Source: Christensenellaceae bacterium
Lineage (GTDB): Bacteria > Bacillota > Clostridia > Christensenellales > Aristaeellaceae
NCBI GenBank assembly: GCA_020025205.1
Contig: JAHHSO010000015.1
Coordinates: 1-42,562, forward strand
DNA: 42,562 bases
Reading direction: 5' to 3'
Part shown: one piece after another, positions 24,328 to 32,295 of the stretch
How the letters are laid out: every line of letters begins with the position of its first letter
How positions within the stretch are numbered: position 1 is the stretch's first letter
Translations under genes and position numbers: made by a program
Notes under the pieces: generated by a model
Seen by the model: the letters and a program-made list of their open reading frames with translations, nothing else
What the model was told of the DNA's origin: nothing
The model's database searches: none

Positions 24328-25953
24328 ATGAAAAAACACATTTTTCTGCTGTTGACGCTGCTTCTGCTGCTGACGGCTTCACAGGCACTTTCTGCCCCGG
24401 AACTTACGGGCGTGCTGGCAGATGACATCCAGCTCATCAGCGGGCAGGACGACTGGTATGTTGATTTTAGCACGACAGAGGGCGGCACAGTTGCCATGCA
24501 GCTGATGAGCGGCGAAACGGGCGACTTTGTTGCGGATCTGGGTGCTGTGCAGGTGGACGCGGGCACAGGGCGCATTCATTGGGATGGCATTTTGCCGGAT
24601 GGAACGCCTGCTGCCTCGGGAAGGTATATGGTTGCGGTGCAGCTGCGCAACTATTGGGGAGAGGAAAGCGAACAAAGCGTGATTTCCCTGAACATTTACA
24701 ACAGCGAAGAAGAGGCGGCGGCCAACACGCTGGACCTGGAAGGGCTGATTGTGGAAGAGGCGATTCCGTGGGAAGAATCTTCTGAAGATACTTCTAATGA
24801 AGAAACACTGCCGCACAATGAGGAAACCGTGCAGAATGAGGCTGTTTCTCAAAGCGTGCCGCAGGCGACAGGTTTCTGGGACATGGACCCGGATGCGTAT
24901 GATTTGACCAATCCCGAGCATCAGCAGGCCATCTGGGATCTGATGATGCAGCCGATCACGGTGTTTGACGTTGGACAGACGGAGCACGTGTATCCGACCA
25001 ACACCCCGGGCGCCAAGCGCACACCTTATGAAGAAAATGCAGCAGGTGAGCTGCATGGACAAAGTCAGGGAATCAATATTCTTGAAGACGATGCCGATGG
25101 GGACGGCTATGTGCTGATTGAGGCATATTCCAACGATGGCACGAAGACAGACAACGCGTATATGGAGTCGCTCAACGCAAAGCGAATCAAGGGCTATGTA
25201 AAAAAGAGTCTGTTGAAGACGGAAACCCCGTCGGACAAGTATGCGCTGCTGGTGGACAAGCTGCGCCAGAAGATGTATGTCTTTGAGGCGGGCAGAATCA
25301 TCGGCACGCTGGAGGTGTCTACGGGACTGAATAATGCAAAGCAGCCTTATAATGAAACGCCGGCGGGTGAGTTCATTACCGTCAGCCGCGTGGGCGATTT
25401 TAAGGCGGGCAAAAATACCATTGGCCGCTTTGCCATCCGCATTAACGGCGGCACACTGCTCCATGAAGTGCTGCACGATGTGGGCGGAGATGGAAAGACG
25501 CGGATCTACGATAAGTATGAGCCGAAACTGGGAACCAAGGACAGCCACGGCTGCGTCCGCATTCAGCGCATGGAAAATGCGGAGGGCCAGAACATGGCGT
25601 GGCTGTGGAATGAGCTGGAAAACAAGACAAAGGTGTTTATCTGGGATGATCAGGGGCGGAAGATGTATGAACCAGAACTTCCGGCGGAGGATCTGCCGCT
25701 TTACCGCAATCCCAATGGGGGCAGCAATTATCACCTCGATGCAAACTGCTCGGGCGTGAGAAAGCAGTATCTGCCGCTGACGGGTGATTTCACCTATGGG
25801 GATTTGGAAAAGGATGAATTCAAAAAACTGACGCCTTGCCCACACTGTGCTGCGCCGGAACGGCCGGAAAAGCTCTACGAGCAGTATCTTGCAGCAGCTG
25901 AGCAGATTGGTGCGGAAGTTGGCGACGATGTGCGCGCAAAGTTTGGATTATAA
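24328..25953 (+). CDS. L,D-transpeptidase (YkuD) with Ig-like N-terminus and Cys-rich tail
   Basis: The 541-residue protein has a cleavable signal peptide (MKKHIFLLL... to about 25). A FlgD-like Ig fold is suggested near 75-105 (DGILPDGTPAASGRYMVAV). The YkuD catalytic domain runs from about 305 to 445 and ends in SHGCVR with nucleophile Cys409 (SHGC at 406-409); it would make 3-3 peptidoglycan cross-links or attach substituents. The C-terminal 90 residues hold a YHLDANC...CPHC pattern that looks like a small metal-binding or disulfide domain. A GGAG site precedes ATG 24328. The external position of the Cys tail is odd for zinc binding. It lies behind a terminator but next to the peptidoglycan-binding protein. 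Confidence 0.88.
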   Translation: MKKHIFLLLTLLLLLTASQALSAPELTGVLADDIQLISGQDDWYVDFSTTEGGTVAMQLMSGETGDFVADLGAVQVDAGTGRIHWDGILPDGTPAASGRYMVAVQLRNYWGEESEQSVISLNIYNSEEEAAANTLDLEGLIVEEAIPWEESSEDTSNEETLPHNEETVQNEAVSQSVPQATGFWDMDPDAYDLTNPEHQQAIWDLMMQPITVFDVGQTEHVYPTNTPGAKRTPYEENAAGELHGQSQGINILEDDADGDGYVLIEAYSNDGTKTDNAYMESLNAKRIKGYVKKSLLKTETPSDKYALLVDKLRQKMYVFEAGRIIGTLEVSTGLNNAKQPYNETPAGEFITVSRVGDFKAGKNTIGRFAIRINGGTLLHEVLHDVGGDGKTRIYDKYEPKLGTKDSHGCVRIQRMENAEGQNMAWLWNELENKTKVFIWDDQGRKMYEPELPAEDLPLYRNPNGGSNYHLDANCSGVRKQYLPLTGDFTYGDLEKDEFKKLTPCPHCAAPERPEKLYEQYLAAAEQIGAEVGDDVRAKFGL

Positions 25954-25968
25954 TGAAGAGATAGAAAA

Positions 25969-26001
25969 GCCGCTGAGGGTGAAAGCCCTCGGCGGCTTTT
26001 T
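25969..26001 (+). terminator. Intrinsic terminator after the L,D-transpeptidase
   Basis: GCCGCTGAGGG (25969-25979) pairs with CCCTCGGCGGC (25986-25996), one T-G pair, loop TGAAAG, followed by TTTTT. Confidence 0.9.
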
Positions 26002-26579
26002 GTCTGCAAAAGATGGAGTTCCAGAAGGAAGACAGGTTTCACAGACCAGAAGGAAGAATTTCGAGGGCGAAAGAGCTGGAAGGTGCTTCGCGATAGGGCA
26101 GAGATGCGGATTCTCCGGGAAAGGAGAGGGTTGAACATTCGAGAAGGGAGAGAAACACGACAGAAGGAAAAGAAAGAAAAAGGGGATAAGGTGCTGAAAA
26201 AAGAAAATTGACCGAAGATCAGACGTCTGACACTGCGCACTAAATCGCTTTAAAGCGCTAAAGCAAACGAGCGAAAAGCAGAAATACAGGAATATGGCTG
26301 AGAAAAGAAAAATCAAACTTGTACAGATTGCTTAAAAAATGGCCGTAAACGAAACGGAAATGGTTAAGAATTTTTCTTTGCAACGCAATGATATGCGCGG
26401 AAGCGTGGACATGAAAGATGAATATGATACGCTCGGACGTGTGGACAATAAAACGATGGGGAACGGAAAAGCAGAAAACTTGAAAAAGGCTGTTGGACAT
26501 TGGTTTTTCGGAAGAAATACGGAGAAAGGAAGAAGGAAAGAAAAATGCAAAAAAATCTAAAAGAATTTTAAAAAAGGGC
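26002..26579 (+). other. Gene-free, purine-rich gap before the ribosomal operon
   Basis: About 580 bases carry no supportable gene. The plus strand is strongly A/G-rich (for example GAGAAGGGAGAGAAACACGA) and the minus-strand reading frames encode only Phe/Ser/Leu-rich shadows. A plus-strand frame from 26339 to 26560 (73 codons) has no ribosome site. A short palindrome, GCTTTAAAGC, lies near 26250-26260. The base composition differs sharply from the genes around it. A non-coding RNA or a decayed gene is possible. Confidence 0.6.
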
Positions 26580-26608
26580 TTGCGCAAATTCAAAAAATAG
26601 AATATAAT
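26580..26608 (+). promoter_or_regulatory. Promoter of the S10-spc-alpha operon
   Basis: TTGCGC at 26580-26585 and TATAAT at 26603-26608 are 17 bases apart, with A-rich sequence upstream that could act as an UP element. The transcript would begin near 26615 and lead into the rpsJ leader. Confidence 0.8.
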
Positions 26609-26614
26609 GTGGAG

Positions 26615-26770
26615 GATGTCTGCAAAGGGGATGAAGTGGCAGATTGCTCACTGGCCGGTGAGGGAACTGTCATGGACCATGTCCGCGAATCGGACGACGG
26701 CTCAAGGTCCGTCATGCAGGGCACAACAGCCAAGCAAGTCGTACTTGAGTACGAACAAGGAGGAAAAGAA
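26615..26770 (+). promoter_or_regulatory. Structured leader of rpsJ
   Basis: Four hairpins can be drawn: CTCAC/GTGAG (26647-26651 with 26658-26662), GTCCG/CGGAC (26681-26685 with 26691-26695), GACGG/CCGTC (26696-26700 with 26709-26713) and TCGTAC/GTACGA (26739-26744 with 26749-26754, loop TTGA). The last ends 2 bases before the AAGGAGG ribosome site (26757-26763). In E. coli the S10 leader is the target of L4 autoregulation; whether this leader does the same is unknown. Confidence 0.5.
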
Positions 26771-27079
26771 ATGGCCAGCAAGAAAATCCGCATCAAGCTC
26801 TGGGCTTACGAGCACAGCCTCGTTGACCAGGCTGCCGAGCGCATTGTCGAGACCGCTCGCCGCACCGGTTCCAAGGTGTCCGGCCCGATCCCGCTCCCCA
26901 CTGAGAGGGAAGTGGTGACGATCCTGCGTTCCCCGCACAAGTACAAGGATTCCCGCGAACAGTTCGAGCAGCGCACCCATAAGCGCCTGATCGATGTTCA
27001 GAACCCCACTCGCGCCACGTTCGACGCGATGGAGAAGCTCGATCTCCCCGCTGGTGTGGAAATCGAGATCAAACTGTGA
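26771..27079 (+). CDS. rpsJ: 30S ribosomal protein S10 (NusE)
   Basis: S10 sits in the head of the 30S subunit and, as NusE, binds NusB in transcription antitermination. The 102 residues are full length and typical: KIRIKLWAYEHSLVDQ, then PLPTEREVVTILRSPHKYKDSREQ cut by the long loop, and HKRLIDVQNP. AAGGAGG lies 7 bases before the ATG. The same frame is open upstream to 26609, but that part has no family similarity and would start at the promoter. It opens the ribosomal operon; no fusA or tuf gene lies upstream, unlike many Bacillota. Confidence 0.98.
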   Translation: MASKKIRIKLWAYEHSLVDQAAERIVETARRTGSKVSGPIPLPTEREVVTILRSPHKYKDSREQFEQRTHKRLIDVQNPTRATFDAMEKLDLPAGVEIEIKL

Positions 27080-27095
27080 TCGGAGGTAAGATAAA

Positions 27096-27737
27096 ATGAA
27101 GAAAGGTATCGTCGGCAAGAAGATCGGCATGACGCAGATCTTTACCGAGGACGGCCGCCTGATCCCGGTCACCGTTATCCAGGCAGGCCCCTGCCCGGTT
27201 GTCCAGAAGAAGACGGTCGAAAACGACGGCTATGAGGCTGTGCAGGTTGGTTTCGATGCTTACGCTGAGAACCGCGCTGAAAAGCTCGTCAACAAGCCCG
27301 TCAAGGGTCACTTCGCCAAGGCGAACGTTGCGCCCTGCCGCCACCTGCGTGAGCTTCGTCTGGATGACTGCGCGCAGTACAATGTGGGCGACGAAATCAA
27401 GGTTGACGTCTTCGCCGAGGGCGACAAGATCGACGTCACCGGCACGTCCAAGGGTCACGGCTTCACCGGTGCGATCCTTCGCTGGAACCACCACACCGGC
27501 CCTATGGCGCACGGCTCCAAGTATCATCGCGGTGTCGGCTCCCTGAGCGCCAACTCCACGCCGTCCCGCGTGTTCAAGAACAAGAAGATGTCCGGCCACT
27601 ACGGCGTCGACCGCGTCACGATCCAGAATCTGAGCGTTGTGCGCGTGGACACCGAGCGCAACCTCCTGCTGGTCAGGGGTGCGGTGCCGGGCCCGAATGG
27701 CGGAACCCTTGTGATCCGCGATTCCGTCAAGGCCTGA
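27096..27737 (+). CDS. rplC: 50S ribosomal protein L3
   Basis: L3 is an early assembly protein whose long loop reaches the peptidyl transferase centre. The 213-residue sequence has the family start (KKGIVGKKIGMTQIFTEDG) and the loop GVGSLSANSTPSRVFKNKKM. The Gln that is methylated in the enterobacterial loop is replaced here by Ala (SAN). GGAGG precedes the ATG, 16 bases after rpsJ. It would be co-transcribed with rpsJ and rplD. Confidence 0.98.
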   Translation: MKKGIVGKKIGMTQIFTEDGRLIPVTVIQAGPCPVVQKKTVENDGYEAVQVGFDAYAENRAEKLVNKPVKGHFAKANVAPCRHLRELRLDDCAQYNVGDEIKVDVFAEGDKIDVTGTSKGHGFTGAILRWNHHTGPMAHGSKYHRGVGSLSANSTPSRVFKNKKMSGHYGVDRVTIQNLSVVRVDTERNLLLVRGAVPGPNGGTLVIRDSVKA

Positions 27738-27755
27738 TAAGGAGGAACCGTCACA

Positions 27756-28379
27756 ATGCCTAAGATTGCAATGCTGAATCAGGAAGGCGCCAAGGTCGGT
27801 GAGATCGAGCTGAGCGAAGCGATCTTCGCCTCCGAGATCAACGAGAGCGTCCTTCACCTGGTCGTTCGCAGCCAGCTGGCCGCTAAGCGCCAGGGCACTC
27901 AGTCCGCCAAGACCCGCAGCGAAGTCCGCGGCGGCGGCCGTAAGATTTATCGCCAGAAGGGCACCGGCAACGCTCGCCATCATGGCAACCGCGCACCGCA
28001 GTTCACCCACGGCGGCGTCGTGTTCGCGCCGAAGCCCCGCGATTACGTCATCAACGTTCCCAAGAAGGTTAAGCGCCTGGCTCTGAAGGGCGCCCTGACT
28101 TCCAAGGTGAACGAAGGCGAGATGATCGTTCTGGACAAGATCGCCCTCACCGCGCCGAAGACGCGCGAAGTTGCTGCGATCCTGAAGAACCTGAACGTAG
28201 AGAAGACCGCGCTGCTGGTTCTGGCCGGCCCGGACGACACCATCACCCGCGCGTCCGCGAATATCGCGGGCCTGAAGACTGCCTACGTCAACACGATCAA
28301 CGTGCTGGACATCCTCGGCAATGAGAAGTTCATCATCACTGAGGAAGCGGTCAAACTCGTTGAGGAGGTTTACGCGTAA
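27756..28379 (+). CDS. rplD: 50S ribosomal protein L4
   Basis: L4 lines the exit tunnel and in enterobacteria also represses its own operon. The 207 residues include the tunnel loop (AAKRQGTQSAKTRSEVRGGG, then KIYRQKGTGNARHG-like sequence with HHGNRAPQF), followed by the alpha/beta body ending ITEEAVKLVEEVYA. AAGGAGG precedes the ATG. Its TAA stop shares one base with the rplW start (TAATG), giving tight coupling. Confidence 0.98.
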   Translation: MPKIAMLNQEGAKVGEIELSEAIFASEINESVLHLVVRSQLAAKRQGTQSAKTRSEVRGGGRKIYRQKGTGNARHHGNRAPQFTHGGVVFAPKPRDYVINVPKKVKRLALKGALTSKVNEGEMIVLDKIALTAPKTREVAAILKNLNVEKTALLVLAGPDDTITRASANIAGLKTAYVNTINVLDILGNEKFIITEEAVKLVEEVYA

Positions 28380-28675
28380 TGAAGAATCCTCATGATATCA
28401 TTCTCCGCCCCGTTCTGACGGAAAAGGCCTATGACAGCCTGGCGGACAAGCGCTACGTCTTTGAAGTGGCGATCGGCGCAAACAAGATCGAGATCAAGCA
28501 GGCCATCGAGGCGGTCTTCGGCGTAAAGGTCGAGAGCGTCAACACCCTGCGCACCCTCGGCAAGATCAAGCGTCAGGGCCGCTATGCCGGCCGCACCCCC
28601 GAAATCAAGAAGGCTTACGTCACGCTCAAGAAAGACTCCAAGACCATTGAGTTCTTCGACGGCATGGCGCAGTAA
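28379..28675 (+). CDS. rplW: 50S ribosomal protein L23
   Basis: L23 surrounds the tunnel exit and docks trigger factor and SRP. The 98-residue protein begins NPHDIILRPVLTEKAYD and has the basic loop TLGKIKRQGRYAGRTPEIKK. The ATG overlaps the rplD stop by one base, and its ribosome site GAGGAGG lies inside rplD. It is of normal bacterial length. Confidence 0.98.
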   Translation: MKNPHDIILRPVLTEKAYDSLADKRYVFEVAIGANKIEIKQAIEAVFGVKVESVNTLRTLGKIKRQGRYAGRTPEIKKAYVTLKKDSKTIEFFDGMAQ

Positions 28676-28692
28676 CAGGGAGGTTACAAGAA

Positions 28693-29526
28693 ATGGCTAT
28701 TCGTGTTTATAAGCCGACTTCCCCGGCCAGACGTTTCATGTCGGTGCTGACCTTTGAGGAAGTCACCACTAATAAGCCGGAAAAGTCCCTTCTTCAGACG
28801 AAGAAGAACAACGCCGGCCGCAACAAGCAGGGCAAGATCACCGTTCGCCATCAGGGCGGCGGCAACAAGGTCAAGTACCGCGTGATCGACTTCAAGCGCA
28901 ACAAGGACGATATCCCGGCCAAGGTTGCTTCCATTGAGTACGATCCGAACCGTACCGCTTTCATCGCTCTGCTCAACTATGCTGACGGCGAGAAGCGCTA
29001 CATTCTGGCACCTGTTGGCCTGAAGGTTGGCCACAAGGTTGTCAGCGGCGAGAAGGCTGACATCAAGCCAGGCAACGCCCTGCCGATTCACAGCATTCCG
29101 CTGGGCACGCTGATTCACAACATTGAGATCGTTCCGGGCCGCGGCGGCCAGCTCGTCCGCTCTGCCGGCGACGCTGCTCAGCTGATGGCGAAGGAAGGCG
29201 CAGAAGCGCAGGTTCGTTTGCCCTCTGGCGAAGTGCGTATGATCTCCATGAATGCTAAGGCCACCATCGGCACTGTCAGCAACGTGGAACACAGCAACGT
29301 CCGCATCGGTAAAGCCGGCCGTTCCCGCCACATGGGTATCCGTCCGTCTGTCCGCGGTGTTGTTATGAACCCGTGCGATCACCCGCACGGCGGCGGCGAA
29401 GGCAAGAGCCCTGTTGGCATGCCCGCGCCTGTCACCCCGTGGGGCAAGCCGGCACTCGGCCTGAAGACCCGCAAGCACAAGAAGTACTCTGACAAGAAGA
29501 TTGTCAAGCGTGCGGGCAAGAAGTAA
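28693..29526 (+). CDS. rplB: 50S ribosomal protein L2
   Basis: L2 helps join the subunits and is essential for peptidyl transferase activity. The 277 residues contain the OB and SH3-like folds and the conserved C-terminal segment NPCDHPHGGGEG with the key His, followed by PWGKPALGLKTRK. GGGAGG precedes the ATG, 17 bases after rplW. No unusual feature was seen. Confidence 0.99.
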   Translation: MAIRVYKPTSPARRFMSVLTFEEVTTNKPEKSLLQTKKNNAGRNKQGKITVRHQGGGNKVKYRVIDFKRNKDDIPAKVASIEYDPNRTAFIALLNYADGEKRYILAPVGLKVGHKVVSGEKADIKPGNALPIHSIPLGTLIHNIEIVPGRGGQLVRSAGDAAQLMAKEGAEAQVRLPSGEVRMISMNAKATIGTVSNVEHSNVRIGKAGRSRHMGIRPSVRGVVMNPCDHPHGGGEGKSPVGMPAPVTPWGKPALGLKTRKHKKYSDKKIVKRAGKK

Positions 29527-29541
29527 TAGGAGGACTCATCA

Positions 29542-29820
29542 ATGAGCAGATCGGTCAAGAAGGGCCCCTATGTAGCTGCTAAGCTGCTCAAGAGGGTCGA
29601 GGAAATGAACGAATCCGGCAAGAAGAGCGTGCTGAAGACCTGGTCCCGCGCGTCCACCATCTTCCCCCAGATGGTTGGTCACACCATCGCGGTGCACGAT
29701 GGCCGCAAGCACGTGCCGGTTTATATCGTAGAAGAAATGGTTGGCCACAAGCTGGGCGAGTTTGCCCCGACGCGCACCTTCAAGGGTCACGCCGGTGAGA
29801 GCGCCAGCGGCCGCAAGTAA
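29542..29820 (+). CDS. rpsS: 30S ribosomal protein S19
   Basis: S19 lies in the 30S head, near the A-site tRNA, with S13. The 92 residues start SRSVKKGPYVAAKLLKRV and include the core WSRASTIFPQMVGHTIAVHDG. The C-terminus ends GESASGRK. AGGAGG precedes the ATG, 15 bases after rplB. Confidence 0.98.
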   Translation: MSRSVKKGPYVAAKLLKRVEEMNESGKKSVLKTWSRASTIFPQMVGHTIAVHDGRKHVPVYIVEEMVGHKLGEFAPTRTFKGHAGESASGRK

Positions 29821-29834
29821 AGGAGTGAAATCGC

Positions 29835-30218
29835 ATGGCTACCAGAATTCGTGAAAAAGCGAAGCTCCGCAAAGAAAATGCGGACAGGCGCCCCCGCGCG
29901 ACCGCTCGTTACGTGCGCATTTCTTCGAGCAAGGTGAAGATCGTGATTGATCTGATCCGCGGCAAGAAGGTCGACGAAGCGCTTGCGATCCTGATGTACA
30001 CGCCGAAGGCTGCCGCTCCCGTTGTGGAGAAGTTGCTGCTTTCTGCGATTGCTAATGCCGAAAACAACCTGAGCATGGACCGCGGCTCCCTGTACGTCGC
30101 GGAAGTTTATGCCAATCCGGGCCCGACGCTCAAGCGTTACGTTGCCCGCAGCCGTGGCAGCGCTTCCCCGATGCTCAAGCGCACGAGCCACATCACTGTC
30201 GTGCTCGACCAGAAGTAA
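29835..30218 (+). CDS. rplV: 50S ribosomal protein L22
   Basis: L22 spans the subunit and its beta-hairpin forms part of the tunnel constriction, where macrolide-resistance mutations occur. The 127-residue protein has an N-terminal basic extension of about 17 residues (TRIREKAKLRKENADRRP) before the usual ARYVRISSSKVKIVIDLI start. The hairpin YVARSRGSASPMLKRTSH is intact. AAAGGAG precedes the ATG. Confidence 0.97.
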   Translation: MATRIREKAKLRKENADRRPRATARYVRISSSKVKIVIDLIRGKKVDEALAILMYTPKAAAPVVEKLLLSAIANAENNLSMDRGSLYVAEVYANPGPTLKRYVARSRGSASPMLKRTSHITVVLDQK

Positions 30219-30230
30219 GGAGGTTTTCGG

Positions 30231-30956
30231 ATGGGTCAGAAAGTAAATCCGCACGGTGCTCGCGTTGGCGTGATCAAGGATTGGAGCACCCGCTGGTATG
30301 CGGACAAAAAGGATTTTGCGGATAACCTCATCTCCGATGCGAAACTCCGCAAGATGATTAAGGAGCTGGAGTTTGTCGATGACAAGAGCAAGCGCAATGT
30401 GAAGCTCTATGACGCCGGCATCTCCTCTATTGAGATCGAACGCCGCTTTGACAATGACAAGGTGCGCGTGACGGTCACCCTGAACGTGGCCAAGCCGGGC
30501 ATCGTCATCGGTGCCAACGGCGCGAACATCGAGAAGATCAAGGCTGCGATCGTTAAGGAGCTGGGCGCGAAGAATGCGCAGGTCATCCTCAATGTCCAGG
30601 AGATCAAGAATCCGGATCTGGATGCTCAGCTTGTTGCTGAGAACATCGCAGCTCAGCTGGAGAACCGTGTGTCCTTCCGCCGCGCGATGAAGAAGTGCCT
30701 GCAGAGCTCCATGCGTGCGGGTGCGAAGGGAATCAAAACCCATGTTTCCGGTCGTCTGGGCGGCGCCGATATCGCGCGCGGCGAGGGCTACCACGAGGGT
30801 TCCATTCCGCTGCAGACCCTGCGTGCTGACATTGACTATGGCTTCGCTGAGGCGAAGACTGCTTACGGCCGCCTGGGTGTGAAGGTCTGGATCTACAAGG
30901 GCCAGGTTCTTCCGACCGTGAAGAAGGTTCCGGCCAAGACCGAAGGAGGCAAATAA
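30231..30956 (+). CDS. rpsC: 30S ribosomal protein S3
   Basis: S3 lies at the mRNA entry channel and has helicase-like activity with S4 and S5. The 241 residues begin GQKVNPHGARVGVIKDW. The KH domain shows GANG as its GxxG loop (KPGIVIGANGANIEKI). The C-terminal domain has GRLGGADIARGEGYHEGSIPL. AAGGAGG precedes the ATG, 12 bases after rplV. Confidence 0.98.
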   Translation: MGQKVNPHGARVGVIKDWSTRWYADKKDFADNLISDAKLRKMIKELEFVDDKSKRNVKLYDAGISSIEIERRFDNDKVRVTVTLNVAKPGIVIGANGANIEKIKAAIVKELGAKNAQVILNVQEIKNPDLDAQLVAENIAAQLENRVSFRRAMKKCLQSSMRAGAKGIKTHVSGRLGGADIARGEGYHEGSIPLQTLRADIDYGFAEAKTAYGRLGVKVWIYKGQVLPTVKKVPAKTEGGK

Positions 30957-30959
30957 ACC

Positions 30960-31397
30960 ATGTTGATGCCTAAGAGAGTGAAGCGCCGCCGCGTCTTCCG
31001 CGGCCGCATGAAGGGCAAGGCCCAGCGCGGCAACTTCCTGGCGTACGGCGATTTCGGCATTGTTGCCACCGAGCCGTGCTGGGTGACCGCGCGCCAGATT
31101 GAGGCTGCCCGTATCGCCCTGACCCGCTACACCAAGCGTGGCGGCCAGGTTTGGATTAAGATTTTCCCGGATAAGCCGATCACTGAGAAGCCGGCTGAGA
31201 CCCGAATGGGTTCCGGCAAGGGCTCTCCTGAGTACTGGGTTGCGGTTGTGAAGCCGGGCCGCGTGCTCTTTGAGATCAAGGGCGTGGCGGAAGCCGATGC
31301 GCGCGAGGCTCTGCGTCTGGCGCAGCACAAGCTGCCGCTGAAGACCAAGATCATCGCGCGTGAAACCGCGAAAAACAGCGAAGGTGGTGAAGCGTAA
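30960..31397 (+). CDS. rplP: 50S ribosomal protein L16
   Basis: L16 organises the A-site region of the large subunit. The 145-residue protein has the family start MLMPKRVKRRRVFRGRMKG and RMGSGKGSPEYWVAVVKPGR. The ATG lies 3 bases after the rpsC stop; the ribosome site GAAGGAGG is inside rpsC. The second in-frame ATG (codon 3) is the alternative start, but the family usually starts MLMP. Its TAA overlaps the next ATG by one base. Confidence 0.97.
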   Translation: MLMPKRVKRRRVFRGRMKGKAQRGNFLAYGDFGIVATEPCWVTARQIEAARIALTRYTKRGGQVWIKIFPDKPITEKPAETRMGSGKGSPEYWVAVVKPGRVLFEIKGVAEADAREALRLAQHKLPLKTKIIARETAKNSEGGEA

Positions 31398-31597
31398 TGA
31401 AGAAGAATCAGTTTAACGATCTGACCGCTGCAGAGCTCAACGATAAGGTTGTGGAGCTGAAGAAAGAGCTCTTCAACCTGCGCTTCCAGCTGGCGACCGG
31501 TCAGCTGCAGGACACGACCGCGATTGTCAACACCAAGCGTGACATCGCCCGTGCCAAGACCGCACTGCGCAGCCTCGAGCTCAAGGCTCAGGCGTAA
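31397..31597 (+). CDS. rpmC: 50S ribosomal protein L29
   Basis: L29 is a small two-helix protein beside L23 at the tunnel exit. The 66 residues show the antiparallel coil LTAAELNDKVVELKKELFNL and RFQLATGQLQDTTAI, normal for the family. The start overlaps the rplP stop (TAATG), with AAGGTGG upstream. No unusual feature. Confidence 0.97.
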   Translation: MKKNQFNDLTAAELNDKVVELKKELFNLRFQLATGQLQDTTAIVNTKRDIARAKTALRSLELKAQA

Positions 31598-31618
31598 TCC
31601 GTGAAAGGAGTCACAACC

Positions 31619-31879
31619 ATGTCTGAAGTTAGAGGAATGCGCAAGACCCGCGTCGGTATCGTTGTCAGCGACAAGATGGACAAGACCATCACCGTTGCGG
31701 TCAAGTATCGCGTCCGCCATCCGCTGTATGGCAAGATCATGAACCGCAGCACCAAGATCAAGGCCCATGACGAGAATAACGAGTGTGGCATCGGCGATAC
31801 CGTGCGCGTCATGGAGACCCGTCCGCTTAGCCGTGACAAGTGCTGGCGCCTGGTCGAGATCATCGAGAAGGCGAAGTAA
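31619..31879 (+). CDS. rpsQ: 30S ribosomal protein S17
   Basis: S17 is an OB-fold primary binder of 16S rRNA. The 86 residues include the core TRVGIVVSDKMDKTITVAV, HPLYGKIMNRSTKIKAHDE and DTVRVMETRPLSRDKCWRL. ATG 31619 follows AAAGGAG; an in-frame GTG at 31601 has no family support. The gene is 21 bases after rpmC. Confidence 0.97.
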   Translation: MSEVRGMRKTRVGIVVSDKMDKTITVAVKYRVRHPLYGKIMNRSTKIKAHDENNECGIGDTVRVMETRPLSRDKCWRLVEIIEKAK

Positions 31880-31908
31880 GCCCTGTCGGATAAGGAGGAA
31901 AAAACTCA

Positions 31909-32277
31909 ATGATTCAGCCGCAAACGCGTCTTAAGGTCGCCGATAACTCCGGCGCCAAGGAAATTATGTGCTTCCGCGTCATGGGCGGTTCCTTCCGCCA
32001 GACCGGCTCGGTCGGTGACATCATCATGGCCTCTGTCAAGAGCGCAACGCCCGGCGGCGTTGTGAAGAAGGGCGATGTCGTGAAGGCCGTTATCGTTCGT
32101 ACGCACAAGAGCTACCGTCGTCCTGACGGTTCTTACATCCGTTTTGATGACAACGCTGCCGTTATCATCAACAATGACAAGCAGCCCAAGGGCACCCGTA
32201 TCTTTGGACCGGTGGCTCGCGAGCTGCGTGAGCACGGTTTCATGAAGATCGTGTCTCTGGCCCCCGAAGTTCTGTAA
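31909..32277 (+). CDS. rplN: 50S ribosomal protein L14
   Basis: L14 lies at the subunit interface with L3 and L19. The 122-residue protein is canonical: MIQPQTRLKVADNSGAKEI, then GGVVKKGDVVKAVIVRTHK and RIFGPVARELR. AAGGAGG precedes the ATG. It begins the part of the operon called spc in E. coli. Confidence 0.99.
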   Translation: MIQPQTRLKVADNSGAKEIMCFRVMGGSFRQTGSVGDIIMASVKSATPGGVVKKGDVVKAVIVRTHKSYRRPDGSYIRFDDNAAVIINNDKQPKGTRIFGPVARELREHGFMKIVSLAPEVL

Positions 32278-32295
32278 GGAGGTGGCAAAAGAATT

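Noticed and set aside
26339..26560. 73-codon plus-strand ORF in the purine-rich gap
   Set aside because: No ribosome site before the ATG, no promoter at a sensible distance, and a composition set by the purine bias alone.
26609..26770. In-frame upstream extension of rpsJ (54 codons)
   Set aside because: It would start at the promoter -10 box and has no similarity to S10; the AAGGAGG at 26757-26763 marks the real start.
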